DNA of 64,000 nt from Thainema sp966674685. GTDB lineage: Bacteria; Cyanobacteriota; Cyanobacteriia; Phormidesmidales; Phormidesmidaceae. Below, piece by piece: positions 25,651 to 35,090 of the stretch. The position numbers and the translations under genes are program-made. The notes under the pieces were generated by a model. The model saw nothing but the letters and a program-made list of their open reading frames with translations. It was not told where the DNA came from and made no database searches. Every line of letters starts with the position of its first letter. Positions within the stretch are counted from its first letter, which is position 1. The stretch lies in the NCBI GenBank assembly GCA_966674685.1, contig CBKWJC010000032.1, positions 1 to 64,000 on the forward strand, in the 5' to 3' direction.

Positions 25651-28533
25651 TCAGTCGAACTGTACTTGTTGACTCTGCGAGTTCGTGTTGTCTGTAGCAG
25701 GATTGGCAGAAAAGGAAGGATTGTCAGACACGGGTGGATCGGAAAAAGGAGGAATATCAATGGGTAGCGTTGCACTGTAGCCATCGTAAGTGGCCGTAAT
25801 CGTCACCTGTTTTCCTTTGGGATAATTATCGCCATCAGCCGGAACATTAAATGAGAATGTACTCGTTCCAGACTCAACCGCGATCGCAGATGGTAAGTTC
25901 TGAACCAAATAGTCGTCGTCACCGTCGCTAGCTAGTTGGACACTCGATACACCCGATGGAGACGGACACTCTAGCGCGATCTGCACCGTAACGGTACTGC
26001 CCCAGTTGACTTCATTTTGCACCGCAAGCTGAATGAGCTGATTACCAGAGATCGCACCTTGTTCGTAAAGCGCTCGTTTGCGATCGCACTCTGCTTGTTG
26101 AGGATCTTGCGGAATTTGAACGGTCAGTTGTTCTGCATCGCGTAGGGTATCATTTGCGATCGCGGTTATGGTCACTGGTTCCTGGCCGGGATAGCTGGTG
26201 GGAACCCTGATATTAAAGGACGCTGTTTGGGTACCCGCTGGAATCACCACGCTCTCCGGCACTGCAAAATTGGGCTGACTGCTACTAAGGCGAATCAAAA
26301 CTCGTCCCTGTGGAGTACAGTTAAGCGATACTGTGCCCGATAGCGTCTCTCCTGGCTCAGCTTCTGAAGCATTCAGAGTTAGATCAAGCGCTGTATCAGA
26401 ATCAGGGCAAGTGGGATCAGGTGGCTGAGGGTCAGGCGTTGGAGGATTTGAGCGAATGATGTTGAGCGTTCGAGTAGCCTCCTGCAAATCGGGATGGGAT
26501 GCGATCAGCGTTGCCTGTCCCGCAGGATAATCGGCTGGAACCTGAATTTGGAAGCTGCCTTGTTTCTGACCTGACTGAACAGCGACCTTTTCAAGCGACT
26601 GGCTAGCTGTATCCTTTCTCAAGGTCATGTCCAAGCTCAAGCCTGTACTCGGAGCTTCACAGTTTAACTGCACCGTGCCGCTGATCGTTTCACCGGGTCT
26701 AACTTGAATTTGTCCAGCAGCTTGGCTAACCGACTGGGGTTGATTAATGGAGATGGAAGAGATTTGTGCGATCGCAGCCTCGCCGTTCACTGAAGTCACT
26801 CGATAGTTTGTGCAAGACTCGTTATCTGGTAAGACGATTGGCGGCAAATCTGAAAGAACATTGACTAATCCGGTTAAACCGACAGTTGCTGGTTCTGATG
26901 AAATCGGTCTCGCAACGTTCCACGTCACATAACCCAGGAGAGCCACGACAGCGGCTACACCTCCCCACAGGAGAGCCTTTCCCCTCGTTGGCAGCGATCT
27001 AGCGGGGGGTGCAGGAGGAGCAGGAGGTGGCAACGGGGGCGCATGGAGAAAGCTAAGATTTTGCAGCGTCGCCTCTAACGCTGGATCATTGAGCGCCGTT
27101 CGAATATCACGGGCCTGCTCCAGATAGGCTTGCGCTACCGTTAATTGATTCAGGCAGAGCGCACGAGTGCCCAACTGGTGCAAAGCATATCCTTCCAACG
27201 CCTGATTGCCGCTGGCCTGAGCCGATTGCAGCAGCCACTGTAGCGACTGTTCCCAGGCATCCCACTGACCGCTGAGCGAAAACGCCTTTTCCAGCGCCTG
27301 TCCCAGGATGGCCGCATCATGCCACTGGCTGGCCTCCACAGACCATTCCAGGCAGCGAAACAGAGCCTCAGCTTCCTCCATCGTTTCCAGCATGCCGCCC
27401 TGCTGCTGGAGCCACTGCGTGAAGTACTCAATGCTGCGATCTCGCCAGAGGGCAAACTCTTCTGCTGACAGGGCAACCTTATCCAGTACCCGATAGCCCG
27501 CTTCTGCCCGCTCAATCAGATGCCGCCGCTGTAGCAGATCTAAGATCGGCTGAACGGCTGGAACACCCACAACATCAGCTATTCGCTCCGCAGCTAGAGC
27601 GCTTCCGGCCAGAACCGCTAAAAGTGCTAGAACTCGGCGCTGCGTGTTGTTCAGAGTAGCAAGTAGATGCCCCGGCTTTTGAAGCTGTTTCGCTACTTCC
27701 GCGAGAGACGTACCCGTTTCCCGTGTCAGCGCAATGGCCTGCAAAATTTGTCGAGGGTGCCCGTTTAGCGCTGCCGCAATCGCCAGCGCCGCCTGCCGCT
27801 CGATCTCACTGAGCGGCTGCCCCAATTCACGGACAATCAGCGCGATCGCATCTTCAGTGGCTAGACCATCCAGCGCCACTGCTTTGCCGTCACCCATGAG
27901 CTGGTGGGCTTTTGCCGCAAAGACAAATGTTAAATCTGGCAGTTCATTAATCAACTGCTCCAGCTCTACTGCTGGCAGTGCCGCTTCATCGAGTAGCACC
28001 AAAGCCTGACAACCCGCCAGTGCCTGACGAATTACGACATCTGTTGGCTTGGTGGGTGTTGGTGTTTCATAAAACGCTTCGTAAAGGACTTGCAGCAGAT
28101 CGGAGGCCGATTGATAGCAGCGGTGGCGCAAGTAAATTAACCCAGCTGGGAAAGCAGGTGCGATCGCAGGATGATGCGCTAGATAACGCAGTAAAACCGT
28201 CTTGCCGATGCCCGAAGCGCCGTAAAATTCTAATGGCTGATGGTAGGGCAGTGTATCCGTTGCCAGCTTGACCTCAACTTGACGACCGAGCAGCAGGGGA
28301 AATGATTTAGGTGCTAGCTGAATGGGCTGGGGACGCCGCTTGGGCTGAGGGAGATGCTGGTCACTAGCAGCAGCGCTACCGTTAGCATCACTACCGTTTA
28401 TGCCGCCGTTCACGTAGTTGCCGCTAACGTAGATAATGGTTCCACCCGACACCTGGCCGATGATCTGGTTGCGATCGCCATTGATAACTTGTTGAATGGC
28501 GGTATCTGTGCTGGGCAGGGTGGGGGCACTCAT
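25651..28533 (-). CDS. transmembrane STAND ATPase with amyloid-like N-terminus and C-terminal beta-sandwich repeats
   Basis: 960 aa. Residues 13-38 form a Gly/Asn/Gln-rich motif (VINGDRNQIIGQVSGGTIIY), like the amyloid-signalling motifs found at NLR N-termini. A P-loop ATPase follows (Walker A GASGIGKT at 105-112, Walker B ALVLLDE at 177-183), then helical repeats to about 495. Residues 499-511 are a Pro/Ala linker, 520-540 a membrane helix. After it come three approximately 100-residue Cys-containing beta-rich repeats (about 570-690, 710-810, 830-925), each with GETLSGTV- or STVTV-like strands, separated by PDPQPPDP-type linkers. The expected topology is ATPase inside and beta domains outside the inner membrane. 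I know no standard name for this architecture; a role in sensing envelope damage or invasion is conjecture. Confidence 0.85.
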   Translation of the reverse strand: MSAPTLPSTDTAIQQVINGDRNQIIGQVSGGTIIYVSGNYVNGGINGSDANGSAAASDQHLPQPKRRPQPIQLAPKSFPLLLGRQVEVKLATDTLPYHQPLEFYGASGIGKTVLLRYLAHHPAIAPAFPAGLIYLRHRCYQSASDLLQVLYEAFYETPTPTKPTDVVIRQALAGCQALVLLDEAALPAVELEQLINELPDLTFVFAAKAHQLMGDGKAVALDGLATEDAIALIVRELGQPLSEIERQAALAIAAALNGHPRQILQAIALTRETGTSLAEVAKQLQKPGHLLATLNNTQRRVLALLAVLAGSALAAERIADVVGVPAVQPILDLLQRRHLIERAEAGYRVLDKVALSAEEFALWRDRSIEYFTQWLQQQGGMLETMEEAEALFRCLEWSVEASQWHDAAILGQALEKAFSLSGQWDAWEQSLQWLLQSAQASGNQALEGYALHQLGTRALCLNQLTVAQAYLEQARDIRTALNDPALEATLQNLSFLHAPPLPPPAPPAPPARSLPTRGKALLWGGVAAVVALLGYVTWNVARPISSEPATVGLTGLVNVLSDLPPIVLPDNESCTNYRVTSVNGEAAIAQISSISINQPQSVSQAAGQIQVRPGETISGTVQLNCEAPSTGLSLDMTLRKDTASQSLEKVAVQSGQKQGSFQIQVPADYPAGQATLIASHPDLQEATRTLNIIRSNPPTPDPQPPDPTCPDSDTALDLTLNASEAEPGETLSGTVSLNCTPQGRVLIRLSSSQPNFAVPESVVIPAGTQTASFNIRVPTSYPGQEPVTITAIANDTLRDAEQLTVQIPQDPQQAECDRKRALYEQGAISGNQLIQLAVQNEVNWGSTVTVQIALECPSPSGVSSVQLASDGDDDYLVQNLPSAIAVESGTSTFSFNVPADGDNYPKGKQVTITATYDGYSATLPIDIPPFSDPPVSDNPSFSANPATDNTNSQSQQVQFD

Positions 28534-28683
28534 GGCGTTAACCTAGTTCTGGTTCGTTAGATTTCTTGGTTCGTAGGTACTGCCGATCAGTTCATACTTG
28601 GTGTTGATTATTAACAGTCTTTGATTAGTTTTGCCTATTCAATGTTCCAGCTTTGACTCTCAAAGTCCTTCTCCCACGCTGGG

Positions 28684-28857
28684 CTACTGTGTATACACAT
28701 CTTGACCCTCACCCCCTCAATCCCCTCTCCCAAAAATGAGCGAGGAGGAAGCCAGACCCTTGTTCCGGCTCCCCTTCTCCTAGAGCGGGAGAAGGGGCTG
28801 GGGGATGAGGGAAAAGCCCTGATAGAAAAGGTTCCAGGACTGATATATACACAGTAG
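28684..28857. repeat. MITE-like palindromic element with 12-bp terminal inverted repeats
   Basis: CTACTGTGTATA at 28684-28695 is the exact reverse complement of TATACACAGTAG at 28846-28857. Inside, CCCTCACCCCCTCAATCCCC is roughly complementary to the right-hand GAGAAGGGGCTGGGGGATGA, with a central hairpin CCCCTTCTCC / GGGAGAAGGGG. No ORF. The right half recurs at 57477-57565, including its end. Lies in the 629-base gap 28534-29162. Confidence 0.75.
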
Positions 28858-28912
28858 GCTGTTCCGGGATAGGGATTTAGGGTGAGGGCTAATCACAAAA
28901 AATAGACAATGG

Positions 28913-29010
28913 GTTTTTAACCGGATTTCATATATAGCGCTTCTTGTGCTAATAAAGGGGGAGTTATTTTTTGGAAGCCGCGCTCCGCGCGGCTTCCAAA
29001 AAATAACTTG
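28913..29010. repeat. palindromic dispersed repeat with 22-bp perfect hairpin
   Basis: Arms 28962-28983 and 28987-29008 (AGTTATTTTTTGGAAGCCGC ... and its complement) pair perfectly across TCC. The left flank GGTTTTTAACCGGATTTCAT matches the flank of the copy at 50413-50511 at many positions. The rest of the gap up to 29162 shows nothing else I can name. Confidence 0.65.
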
Positions 29011-29162
29011 TACCTCAGTAGCTTAGAAAAGGCTATAGCTATTCCCAATTATGAGTGATGTTCTTTATTTTCGTAATACCCTCGTGGGTGCTTTTAACAA
29101 TCAGAAAGTTTTGCACAACGGTGCGTTACGGCTGCACCTAATGCAGCCTACAGATCGCTAAT

Positions 29163-30152
29163 TTAAGTTACCAACCGCTTCAAATCTTCAACCAGGACTG
29201 CTAGTAAATTTACAGCATCTACCTGTGTTGCCACCCAGGCGTTAGCACTGGTTTGTGGCAGGAAGCGCCGATCCATTATCGTTTGACCGCGCGACCATTC
29301 TCCTGTAATTTCAACCTGCACCGCTGCCCGACGCAGCAGCAGAGTTTGGGGATAAAACAGGTAGGCGAGTGTCGCTGCATCGTGGACAAGGAAGCCGGGA
29401 CAGCCGCCCGTTTCCCGATAGGCGAGGTTAGTTTGAGTGAGAAAACGGCAGAGCTGACGAATGTAGGTTGCGATCGCATCTCCAGTATGCCGCTCCACCT
29501 GCTCTGCCATTGCGTTTGTGAAAATCAGATGGCGCGTTACGTCTAGGGGAATTACCACGATATCCTTGCCACAGTTCAGCACCGTCTGCACGGCTTCCGG
29601 ATTAAACCAGACGTTGAACTCCGCCTGCGGCGTTACGTTCCCGGCACAGCTAAACGTTCCCGCCATGATGACAATTTCCTTCGCCTGCCGGAGAATACCG
29701 GGCTGAGCTGCTTCGGCTGCGGCTAGGTTAGTCAGCGGCCCAATGGCAACAACTGTGATGTCTCCCGGCGCTTGATTTAGGTGATGTATCAGCAGTTCGA
29801 CCGAGCTAGGAGCCTGTTCATAATCGTGCGCGGCGGGTTGCAGGCTAGCAGACAGGTTGCCCATGCCGTCTGCACCGTGAATATGGGATGCATCAGTAGA
29901 CGGAACAGTGGATTGAACAGATGTTTGAGCTGCTGTACCTCTGCCGACTGGAATCTGCGAATAGCCAACTGTCGCTAATACCTGGCTCGCGTTCAGAAAC
30001 GTTTGCTGAGCTGACACATTGCCCTCGGTTGTCGTTACTGCCACCAATTCTGCAAAGCCCTGCTGTACCAGGCTTAACAGCCAGAGCAGCGCAAAAATAT
30101 CGTCGCCGCCAGGGTCGGTGTCCAGAATGATGTTATAAACGGGTGTAGTCAT
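29163..30152 (-). CDS. inosine/uridine-preferring nucleoside hydrolase
   Basis: 329 aa, family length. The calcium-binding Asp cluster is ILDTDPGGDDIFALLWL; VVAIGPLTNLAAA and IVIMAG, AEFNVWFNPEAV and the second Asp at FLVHDAATL complete the active site. It cleaves ribonucleosides to base and ribose. The product bases could feed the guanine deaminase encoded 500 bases away on the other strand, making a small purine salvage locus. Substrate preference cannot be fixed from sequence. Confidence 0.92.
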   Translation of the reverse strand: MTTPVYNIILDTDPGGDDIFALLWLLSLVQQGFAELVAVTTTEGNVSAQQTFLNASQVLATVGYSQIPVGRGTAAQTSVQSTVPSTDASHIHGADGMGNLSASLQPAAHDYEQAPSSVELLIHHLNQAPGDITVVAIGPLTNLAAAEAAQPGILRQAKEIVIMAGTFSCAGNVTPQAEFNVWFNPEAVQTVLNCGKDIVVIPLDVTRHLIFTNAMAEQVERHTGDAIATYIRQLCRFLTQTNLAYRETGGCPGFLVHDAATLAYLFYPQTLLLRRAAVQVEITGEWSRGQTIMDRRFLPQTSANAWVATQVDAVNLLAVLVEDLKRLVT

Positions 30153-30415
30153 AAGTGGTAGAAGAGTCGCAGAAGATACTGTTCAAGCAGCCTATCATCT
30201 GCAAAATAACCCCTGGTAGGGATTTCAAGCCAAATTCTTCTAAGGCATATTAAAGTTAGTTTATCTGTAAGTCGGTTGGCATCAATAAAGGTACCTAAAA
30301 ATGGGGGCGTGCCCCAGCGACGCTCTCCCGATATTTAAACTATGCATTTAAAGCATTTAAATCTGCACTGATTGATATGCGGCTACTTAATTACCGAATT
30401 CATAGGAGCAACGCC

Positions 30416-30610
30416 ATGAATAACGAATCAATTGTTCAACTATCGGCCTATCCAGGTTGGATTGTTGGGGTGAGCCGCAGCGGTAAAGATAGCTATCTCT
30501 GCTGGATTATCAATCCGGATTTAGATCTGCTCTGCGATCGCAGAACCTATGAAACCAGTAATGCTGCTATGATTGCTGGGCGTAGCTTTGTAGAAAGCAA
30601 TTTGGCTTAG
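30416..30610 (+). CDS. small hypothetical protein
   Basis: 64 aa from the ATG at 30416, chosen because AGGAG lies 7 bases upstream; an earlier ATG at 30377 has no such site. It contains AYPGWIVGVSRSGKDSYLCWIINPDLDLLCDRRTYET and no known motif. Probably a compact beta-rich cytosolic protein of cyanobacteria. It precedes guanine deaminase by 41 bases on the same strand and may be co-transcribed. Function unknown. Confidence 0.6.
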   Translation: MNNESIVQLSAYPGWIVGVSRSGKDSYLCWIINPDLDLLCDRRTYETSNAAMIAGRSFVESNLA

Positions 30611-30651
30611 TTACAAATCCTACCATTGCTTTTCTCCCTTACCTTATTTCT

Positions 30652-32007
30652 ATGCCCCTCTTCAGTCAGGATCAGCCCTTGCATTCTGGTTTCAGCGCCA
30701 TTCGTGGCTCATTTTTAGACTGTGTTGACGACCCCTTTTTTGTTGCTGAAGCCGATAGCGTCCGCTACATTCCAGATGGTTTGCTGGTGTTGAAAGATGG
30801 CATTGTGCAGGATTTTGGTTCCTACAGTGAGTTGGCCCCCCGTTACGCTGAGCTGCCAACTGTAACCTACACCAATCGACTCCTACTGCCAGGATTTGTT
30901 GACACTCATATCCACTTCCCCCAGACAGAAATGATGGCGGCATACGGGGAACAGCTTTTAGAGTGGCTGAATCAGTATACATTTCCCACCGAGCGTAAGT
31001 TTCAAAATCGCGACTATGCTCAGGAAGTGGCCAGTATTTTCCTAGACGAACTGCTGCGGCACGGCACCACCACGGCATTGGTGTTCGCGGCGGTATATCC
31101 TCAGTCAGCAGATGCCTTCTTTGAAGCAGCGGCGCAGCGCAATCTGCGGATGATTGCGGGCAAGGTGATGATGGATCACAATGCGCCCGACTTTATTTGT
31201 GATACCGCACAGTCATCCTATGACGAATCTAAAGCGCTAATTCAGAAATGGCAGGGAGTTGGACGGTTGAGCTACGCGGTGACGCCTCGATTTGCTATCA
31301 CCTCTACTGATGAACAGCTACAGCTTGCAGGCAAGCTCCTAGAGGAGTTTCCAGGCGTTTATCTGCACACTCATCTCTCTGAAAATGTAGACGAGGTTGC
31401 TCTCGTCAAAAAGCTGTTTCCGGAGCGGGCTGGGTATTTAGATGTTTATGATCACGCAGGCTTAGTTGGGCCTCGATCCGTCTTTGCTCATGGCGTACAG
31501 CTTACAGATGGAGAGTTCCAGCGGCTATCTGAGGCGGAAGCTGCGATCGCATTTTGTCCAACCTCCAATTTATTCCTCGGCAGCGGCCTATTCAAAATCG
31601 AACAGGCTAAGTCAGTCGAGCATCCGGTGAAAGTCGGCTTGGGGACAGACATTGGGGCAGGTACCAGCTTTTCAATTCTGCAAACTGCTAACGAAGCTTA
31701 CAAAGTGGCACAGCTCCGGCGACAAAAGCTTTCTCCGTTCCAAGCTCTATTTCTCGCTACATTAGGTGGAGCCAGAGCGCTGTCACTCGACGATAAGATT
31801 GGCAGTTTTGACGTTGGCAAAGAAGCTGACTTTATCGTGCTGAATCCTCGTGCTACACCGCTGATGGCGTTCCGCAACTCAATGCCTCATCCGCAATCGC
31901 TTGCAGAATTAGCGGATCTGGCATTTTCGCTGGTCATCATGGGCGATGATCGAGCCGTAGAGGCAACCTATATTATGGGTGAGATTGCTGATATAAAATC
32001 CAGTTAA
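30652..32007 (+). CDS. guaD: guanine deaminase
   Basis: 451 aa, zinc amidohydrolase converting guanine to xanthine and ammonia. The metal motif is GFVDTHIHFPQTEM (HxH), with further ligands in YLHTHLSE and VFAHGVQLTD and the catalytic Asp in GLGTDIGAG; the SYDESKALIQKWQGVGRLSYAVTPRF segment, quoted in part, is typical of GuaD. Followed by an amidase gene after 19 bases, suggesting co-transcription for nitrogen recovery from purines. Confidence 0.93.
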   Translation: MPLFSQDQPLHSGFSAIRGSFLDCVDDPFFVAEADSVRYIPDGLLVLKDGIVQDFGSYSELAPRYAELPTVTYTNRLLLPGFVDTHIHFPQTEMMAAYGEQLLEWLNQYTFPTERKFQNRDYAQEVASIFLDELLRHGTTTALVFAAVYPQSADAFFEAAAQRNLRMIAGKVMMDHNAPDFICDTAQSSYDESKALIQKWQGVGRLSYAVTPRFAITSTDEQLQLAGKLLEEFPGVYLHTHLSENVDEVALVKKLFPERAGYLDVYDHAGLVGPRSVFAHGVQLTDGEFQRLSEAEAAIAFCPTSNLFLGSGLFKIEQAKSVEHPVKVGLGTDIGAGTSFSILQTANEAYKVAQLRRQKLSPFQALFLATLGGARALSLDDKIGSFDVGKEADFIVLNPRATPLMAFRNSMPHPQSLAELADLAFSLVIMGDDRAVEATYIMGEIADIKSS

Positions 32008-32026
32008 AACCCAGTTGCTGAAACTC

Positions 32027-33358
32027 ATGCCAATTTCACCGCATTCTTTAACCGCCACAGATGCGATCGCACAGTTGCAGTCCGGTCAGCTTGCAGCTCA
32101 AAATCTCCTGACTGACTGCTTACAGCAGATCGAGCGGCGAGAACCACAGGTAAAAGCTTGGCAGTGTCTTCAGTCTGAACGAGCATTGGCAGCAGCTCGA
32201 CAGTGCGATGCTCAAATCGCTGATGGTGTAAACAATACAACGCTGCCGCTACAGGGTATTCCGGTTGCTGTTAAAGACATCATGGCGACTCATGACATGC
32301 CGACCGAGTGGGGAACACCGATTCACGCAGGTCAGCAGTTTAGCTATGATGCAGCCGTGGTGGCGCGTCTACGTGCCGCTGGTGCAATCATTCTCGGTAA
32401 GACCACCACTACTGAGTATGCGTCTGCTCGGGCTCCCGATACGACTAATCCCCATAACCCAAACCACACTCCTGGCGGTAGCTCCAGCGGATCAGCGGCT
32501 GCGATCGCAGCTTGTATGGTGCCGCTGGCTTTGGGAACTCAAACAATGGGTTCGATCATTCGGCCAGCAGCGTACTGTGGCGTTTTCGGCTTTAAGCCGA
32601 GCTTCGGTACAGTGTCGCGAGTGGGCATCATGCCCGTCAGCCGCGAGTTAGATCATGTCGGCTGGTTTGCCCGCAGCATAGACGACATAGCCCTGCTGTA
32701 TCAGGTATTAGCCGGATCGGACAGTCGCGATCCGGACTGCTGGGGTGGTCATTCATCAACGAGCTGGAACCGGACGATAGCTCAACCACCCAGAATTGCA
32801 CTGCTGCATGATCCCAATTGGTCACGAGCCGATGCGATCGCACAAGTTGACCTCCACAACCAGGCTGAAGCCCTAACAGCAGCAGGCGCAACGGTTGAGC
32901 CGCTCAAGCTGCCGCTTGAGTTTGACGCTTATTTTGATTACGTCCAGGTACTCATGTGTACCGGACTGGCTGTTAATCATGGGACTGATTATGACCGGAG
33001 TTGCGATCGCATGTCGCCGCAGATGCGAGAGTTGATTCAGCGAGGACGTTCCTATTCGGCATTGGACTATGCTCAAGCTCGCCATGCTGTCGTTGATTAT
33101 CGGCAAGCGTTAGCTGAGGTCTTTGCTCAATATGATGCAATCCTGACATTAGCCACTACGGGTACAGCTCCAGTTGGTCTAGCCCATACCGGATCGCCCA
33201 TTTTCTGTGCTCTGTGGACGCTGTGCGGCTTGCCTGCTATCAGCACTCCCATGGGTAAGGCTGCAAACAATCTACCGCTAGCTGTGCAGTTAGTCGGCTC
33301 TTGGGGAAAGGATTTCGAGCTATTGCAGGTCGCCCGTTGGGTACAAAAACAGGACTAA
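32027..33358 (+). CDS. amidase (amidase signature family)
   Basis: 443 aa from the ATG at 32027; a TTG at 32015 is an alternative. Ser-cisSer-Lys triad: Lys in IPVAVKDIM, cis-Ser in GGSSSGSAAAIA and nucleophile Ser in GTQTMGSIIRPAAYCG. Gly-rich amidase signature intact. Family members hydrolyse various amides; glutamyl-tRNA amidotransferase subunit A is excluded by its divergence and by location outside a gatCAB context. Directly after guaD, so it may release ammonia from a purine-breakdown intermediate (inference). Confidence 0.88.
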   Translation: MPISPHSLTATDAIAQLQSGQLAAQNLLTDCLQQIERREPQVKAWQCLQSERALAAARQCDAQIADGVNNTTLPLQGIPVAVKDIMATHDMPTEWGTPIHAGQQFSYDAAVVARLRAAGAIILGKTTTTEYASARAPDTTNPHNPNHTPGGSSSGSAAAIAACMVPLALGTQTMGSIIRPAAYCGVFGFKPSFGTVSRVGIMPVSRELDHVGWFARSIDDIALLYQVLAGSDSRDPDCWGGHSSTSWNRTIAQPPRIALLHDPNWSRADAIAQVDLHNQAEALTAAGATVEPLKLPLEFDAYFDYVQVLMCTGLAVNHGTDYDRSCDRMSPQMRELIQRGRSYSALDYAQARHAVVDYRQALAEVFAQYDAILTLATTGTAPVGLAHTGSPIFCALWTLCGLPAISTPMGKAANNLPLAVQLVGSWGKDFELLQVARWVQKQD

Positions 33359-33594
33359 GACTGACGATAAACCTTCTCTAGCCACTGGCGCTGTGCGTCT
33401 GTCGTTTCCCAATAGGGCGAAAAGCGAGTACTCATCCCGTAGCGATAGGCGCGAACACTGCTCCACTGGCTGGAATAAGCTGGATCATGAACCATGAAGC
33501 GAGTAAAATGACGCCATCCGGTTTGGATTTTGTCCCACAGTCGATTAGCGGACTTTGACTGTTGGGCTTCCATGTCGTAAGACTGATTTTGCAT
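33355..33594 (-). CDS. small hypothetical protein
   Basis: 79 aa. A strong AGGAGGAG site lies 8 bases before the ATG, good evidence of translation. Rich in Trp, Arg and Tyr (RLWDKIQTGWRHFTRFMVHD, RQWLEKVYRQS), no membrane segment, no known domain. Convergent with the amidase gene with a 4-base overlap of the ends. Function unknown. Confidence 0.7.
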   Translation of the reverse strand: MQNQSYDMEAQQSKSANRLWDKIQTGWRHFTRFMVHDPAYSSQWSSVRAYRYGMSTRFSPYWETTDAQRQWLEKVYRQS

Positions 33595-33762
33595 AACATT
33601 CTCCTCCTCTGTAGATCTGTATATAGCACTACTATTTTATAATTTCCCCACAAATTTGACTTTCTCCTATAAGAAGAATAAAGCAGGGCGTTAGATCAAC
33701 GCGCCTGTGATGGCTAGCAAAGCTGCGCCCGCGATCGCATCACCATGCCCTCAACGGAATAC

Positions 33763-34656
33763 CTAGAGCTTGGGAACCAATACAGGAAACTTCCTATCGG
33801 CAAGACAAATCTGCATCCGCCACGAGCCTTGCGACATCTCCTCTTCATCAGGCCAGAACTCGTCATCTACCCGAATTGGCGCGTCGTGCCAGGTCAGGTT
33901 CAATGATTGACAGCGGTAGATGGTGGCGGGTATGGGCATGTTGAGTGGATCGGCATCGAGCCAATCGAGTAGAGCCTGCCGCTGAGCAGATTCGAGAACC
34001 ACAACGTTGAGATAGTGATCGGCTGGATCAACTTCAGGTGCGATCGCAAGTCTTGGCCCAACTCGACTAATGTTGAGCATTTCCATCAGCAGAAATTGTC
34101 CTTCAATCGTCTGATCATCAAGCTGGGCATGAACTGTAATGGGTGAGCTGTGGCTGACTATCTCGCGGATCGCTGCCCGTGCCGCTACCAATTTCTGGCT
34201 GGGCTGGTAATCATCCGTCGCTTGATGGTGCATTTTGAGCGCCGACTGAGTCAGTACTCCCAAGCCGCAACCTTCCAAGAAGCACTGCTCACCCCAGGAA
34301 CCAGTTGCGCTCCAAAGGCTCAGCTGTTGGGTCGTGGCGTTTACCCAAGTTGCGATCGCATGTTTCGGATCTTGTGGAATGCCTAGAGTCGTAGCGATAT
34401 TATTCGCGGTGCCAAGCGGCAAAATGGCAACGGCTGCGCCTGTTTCCGGTCGCTGCATGGCAACTTTAGCGACAGTGCCATCTCCGCCAGCCACGACAAC
34501 CAAATCAGCCGCCTGATGCAGCGCTGAGGGAAAAGCTGGGTCTTTGCTGGACTGGTAAATCGGATTGTATCCCGCTGCTCGCAGCCAATCCATTAGACAA
34601 TCGGCGGACACATTTCCTGCACCTGCCGTCGGATTATGAATCAGAATTGCATCCAT
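33763..34656 (-). CDS. diacylglycerol kinase-like lipid kinase (YegS/DagK family)
   Basis: 297 aa from the ATG at 34656; a TTG at 34662 would add two residues. The catalytic-domain motifs are ILIHNPTAGAG, the nucleotide-binding GGDGTVAKVAMQ and LPLGTANNIATTLGIP. The C-terminal beta domain ends with the acidic DDEFWPDEEE region. The family phosphorylates diacylglycerol or other lipid alcohols with ATP. Soluble, probably membrane-associated. No operon partner. Confidence 0.9.
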   Translation of the reverse strand: MDAILIHNPTAGAGNVSADCLMDWLRAAGYNPIYQSSKDPAFPSALHQAADLVVVAGGDGTVAKVAMQRPETGAAVAILPLGTANNIATTLGIPQDPKHAIATWVNATTQQLSLWSATGSWGEQCFLEGCGLGVLTQSALKMHHQATDDYQPSQKLVAARAAIREIVSHSSPITVHAQLDDQTIEGQFLLMEMLNISRVGPRLAIAPEVDPADHYLNVVVLESAQRQALLDWLDADPLNMPIPATIYRCQSLNLTWHDAPIRVDDEFWPDEEEMSQGSWRMQICLADRKFPVLVPKL

Positions 34657-34662
34657 GAGCAA

Positions 34663-35090
34663 CGATATGAGGAATTACAGATAGAGCAAAGTTGAAATTA
34701 CCCAATGCTAGTCAGGTTTATCCGTTGTCAGGAGTTATAGCACTCCCGTGCAGACAAAATGCTATGCCTTGAGTCTGGTTTATAGCGATTTGCGAGATAG
34801 TTTGATTTTCAATCGAAAGCAATTCTCATAAATTAAGTTGACTTTTATGCCCTATTATTGAATATAATTCTCAATAGCTACTGGTTTAGTGCTATATGTT
34901 TATCAGAATCTACATCTCAATCTAGTCGTCTGCTGAGGGCGTAAAATTTGCCAAATAAGTTCTTATCCCCAATTAGCAGGCACCGTATATGATCCATCAG
35001 CAGGCTGACGATAGCTGATGTGAGACTGTGGAACTTGGCTTAATCCTGCTGCCCACTTATAGACAATTATTTTTAGTAATGGAGTATGAG
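34663..35090. other. intergenic region without a clear gene
   Basis: 428 bases of AT-rich DNA. TATTGAATATAATTCTCAATA near 34855 contains TATTGA/TCAATA arms and an ATAATTCTCAATA stretch reminiscent of cyanobacterial Fur boxes, but the match is weak. Nothing else recognisable. Confidence 0.3.

Noticed and set aside
34855..34880. Fur box upstream of the alpha/beta hydrolase
   Set aside because: Only a partial match to known cyanobacterial Fur sites and no iron-related gene nearby.
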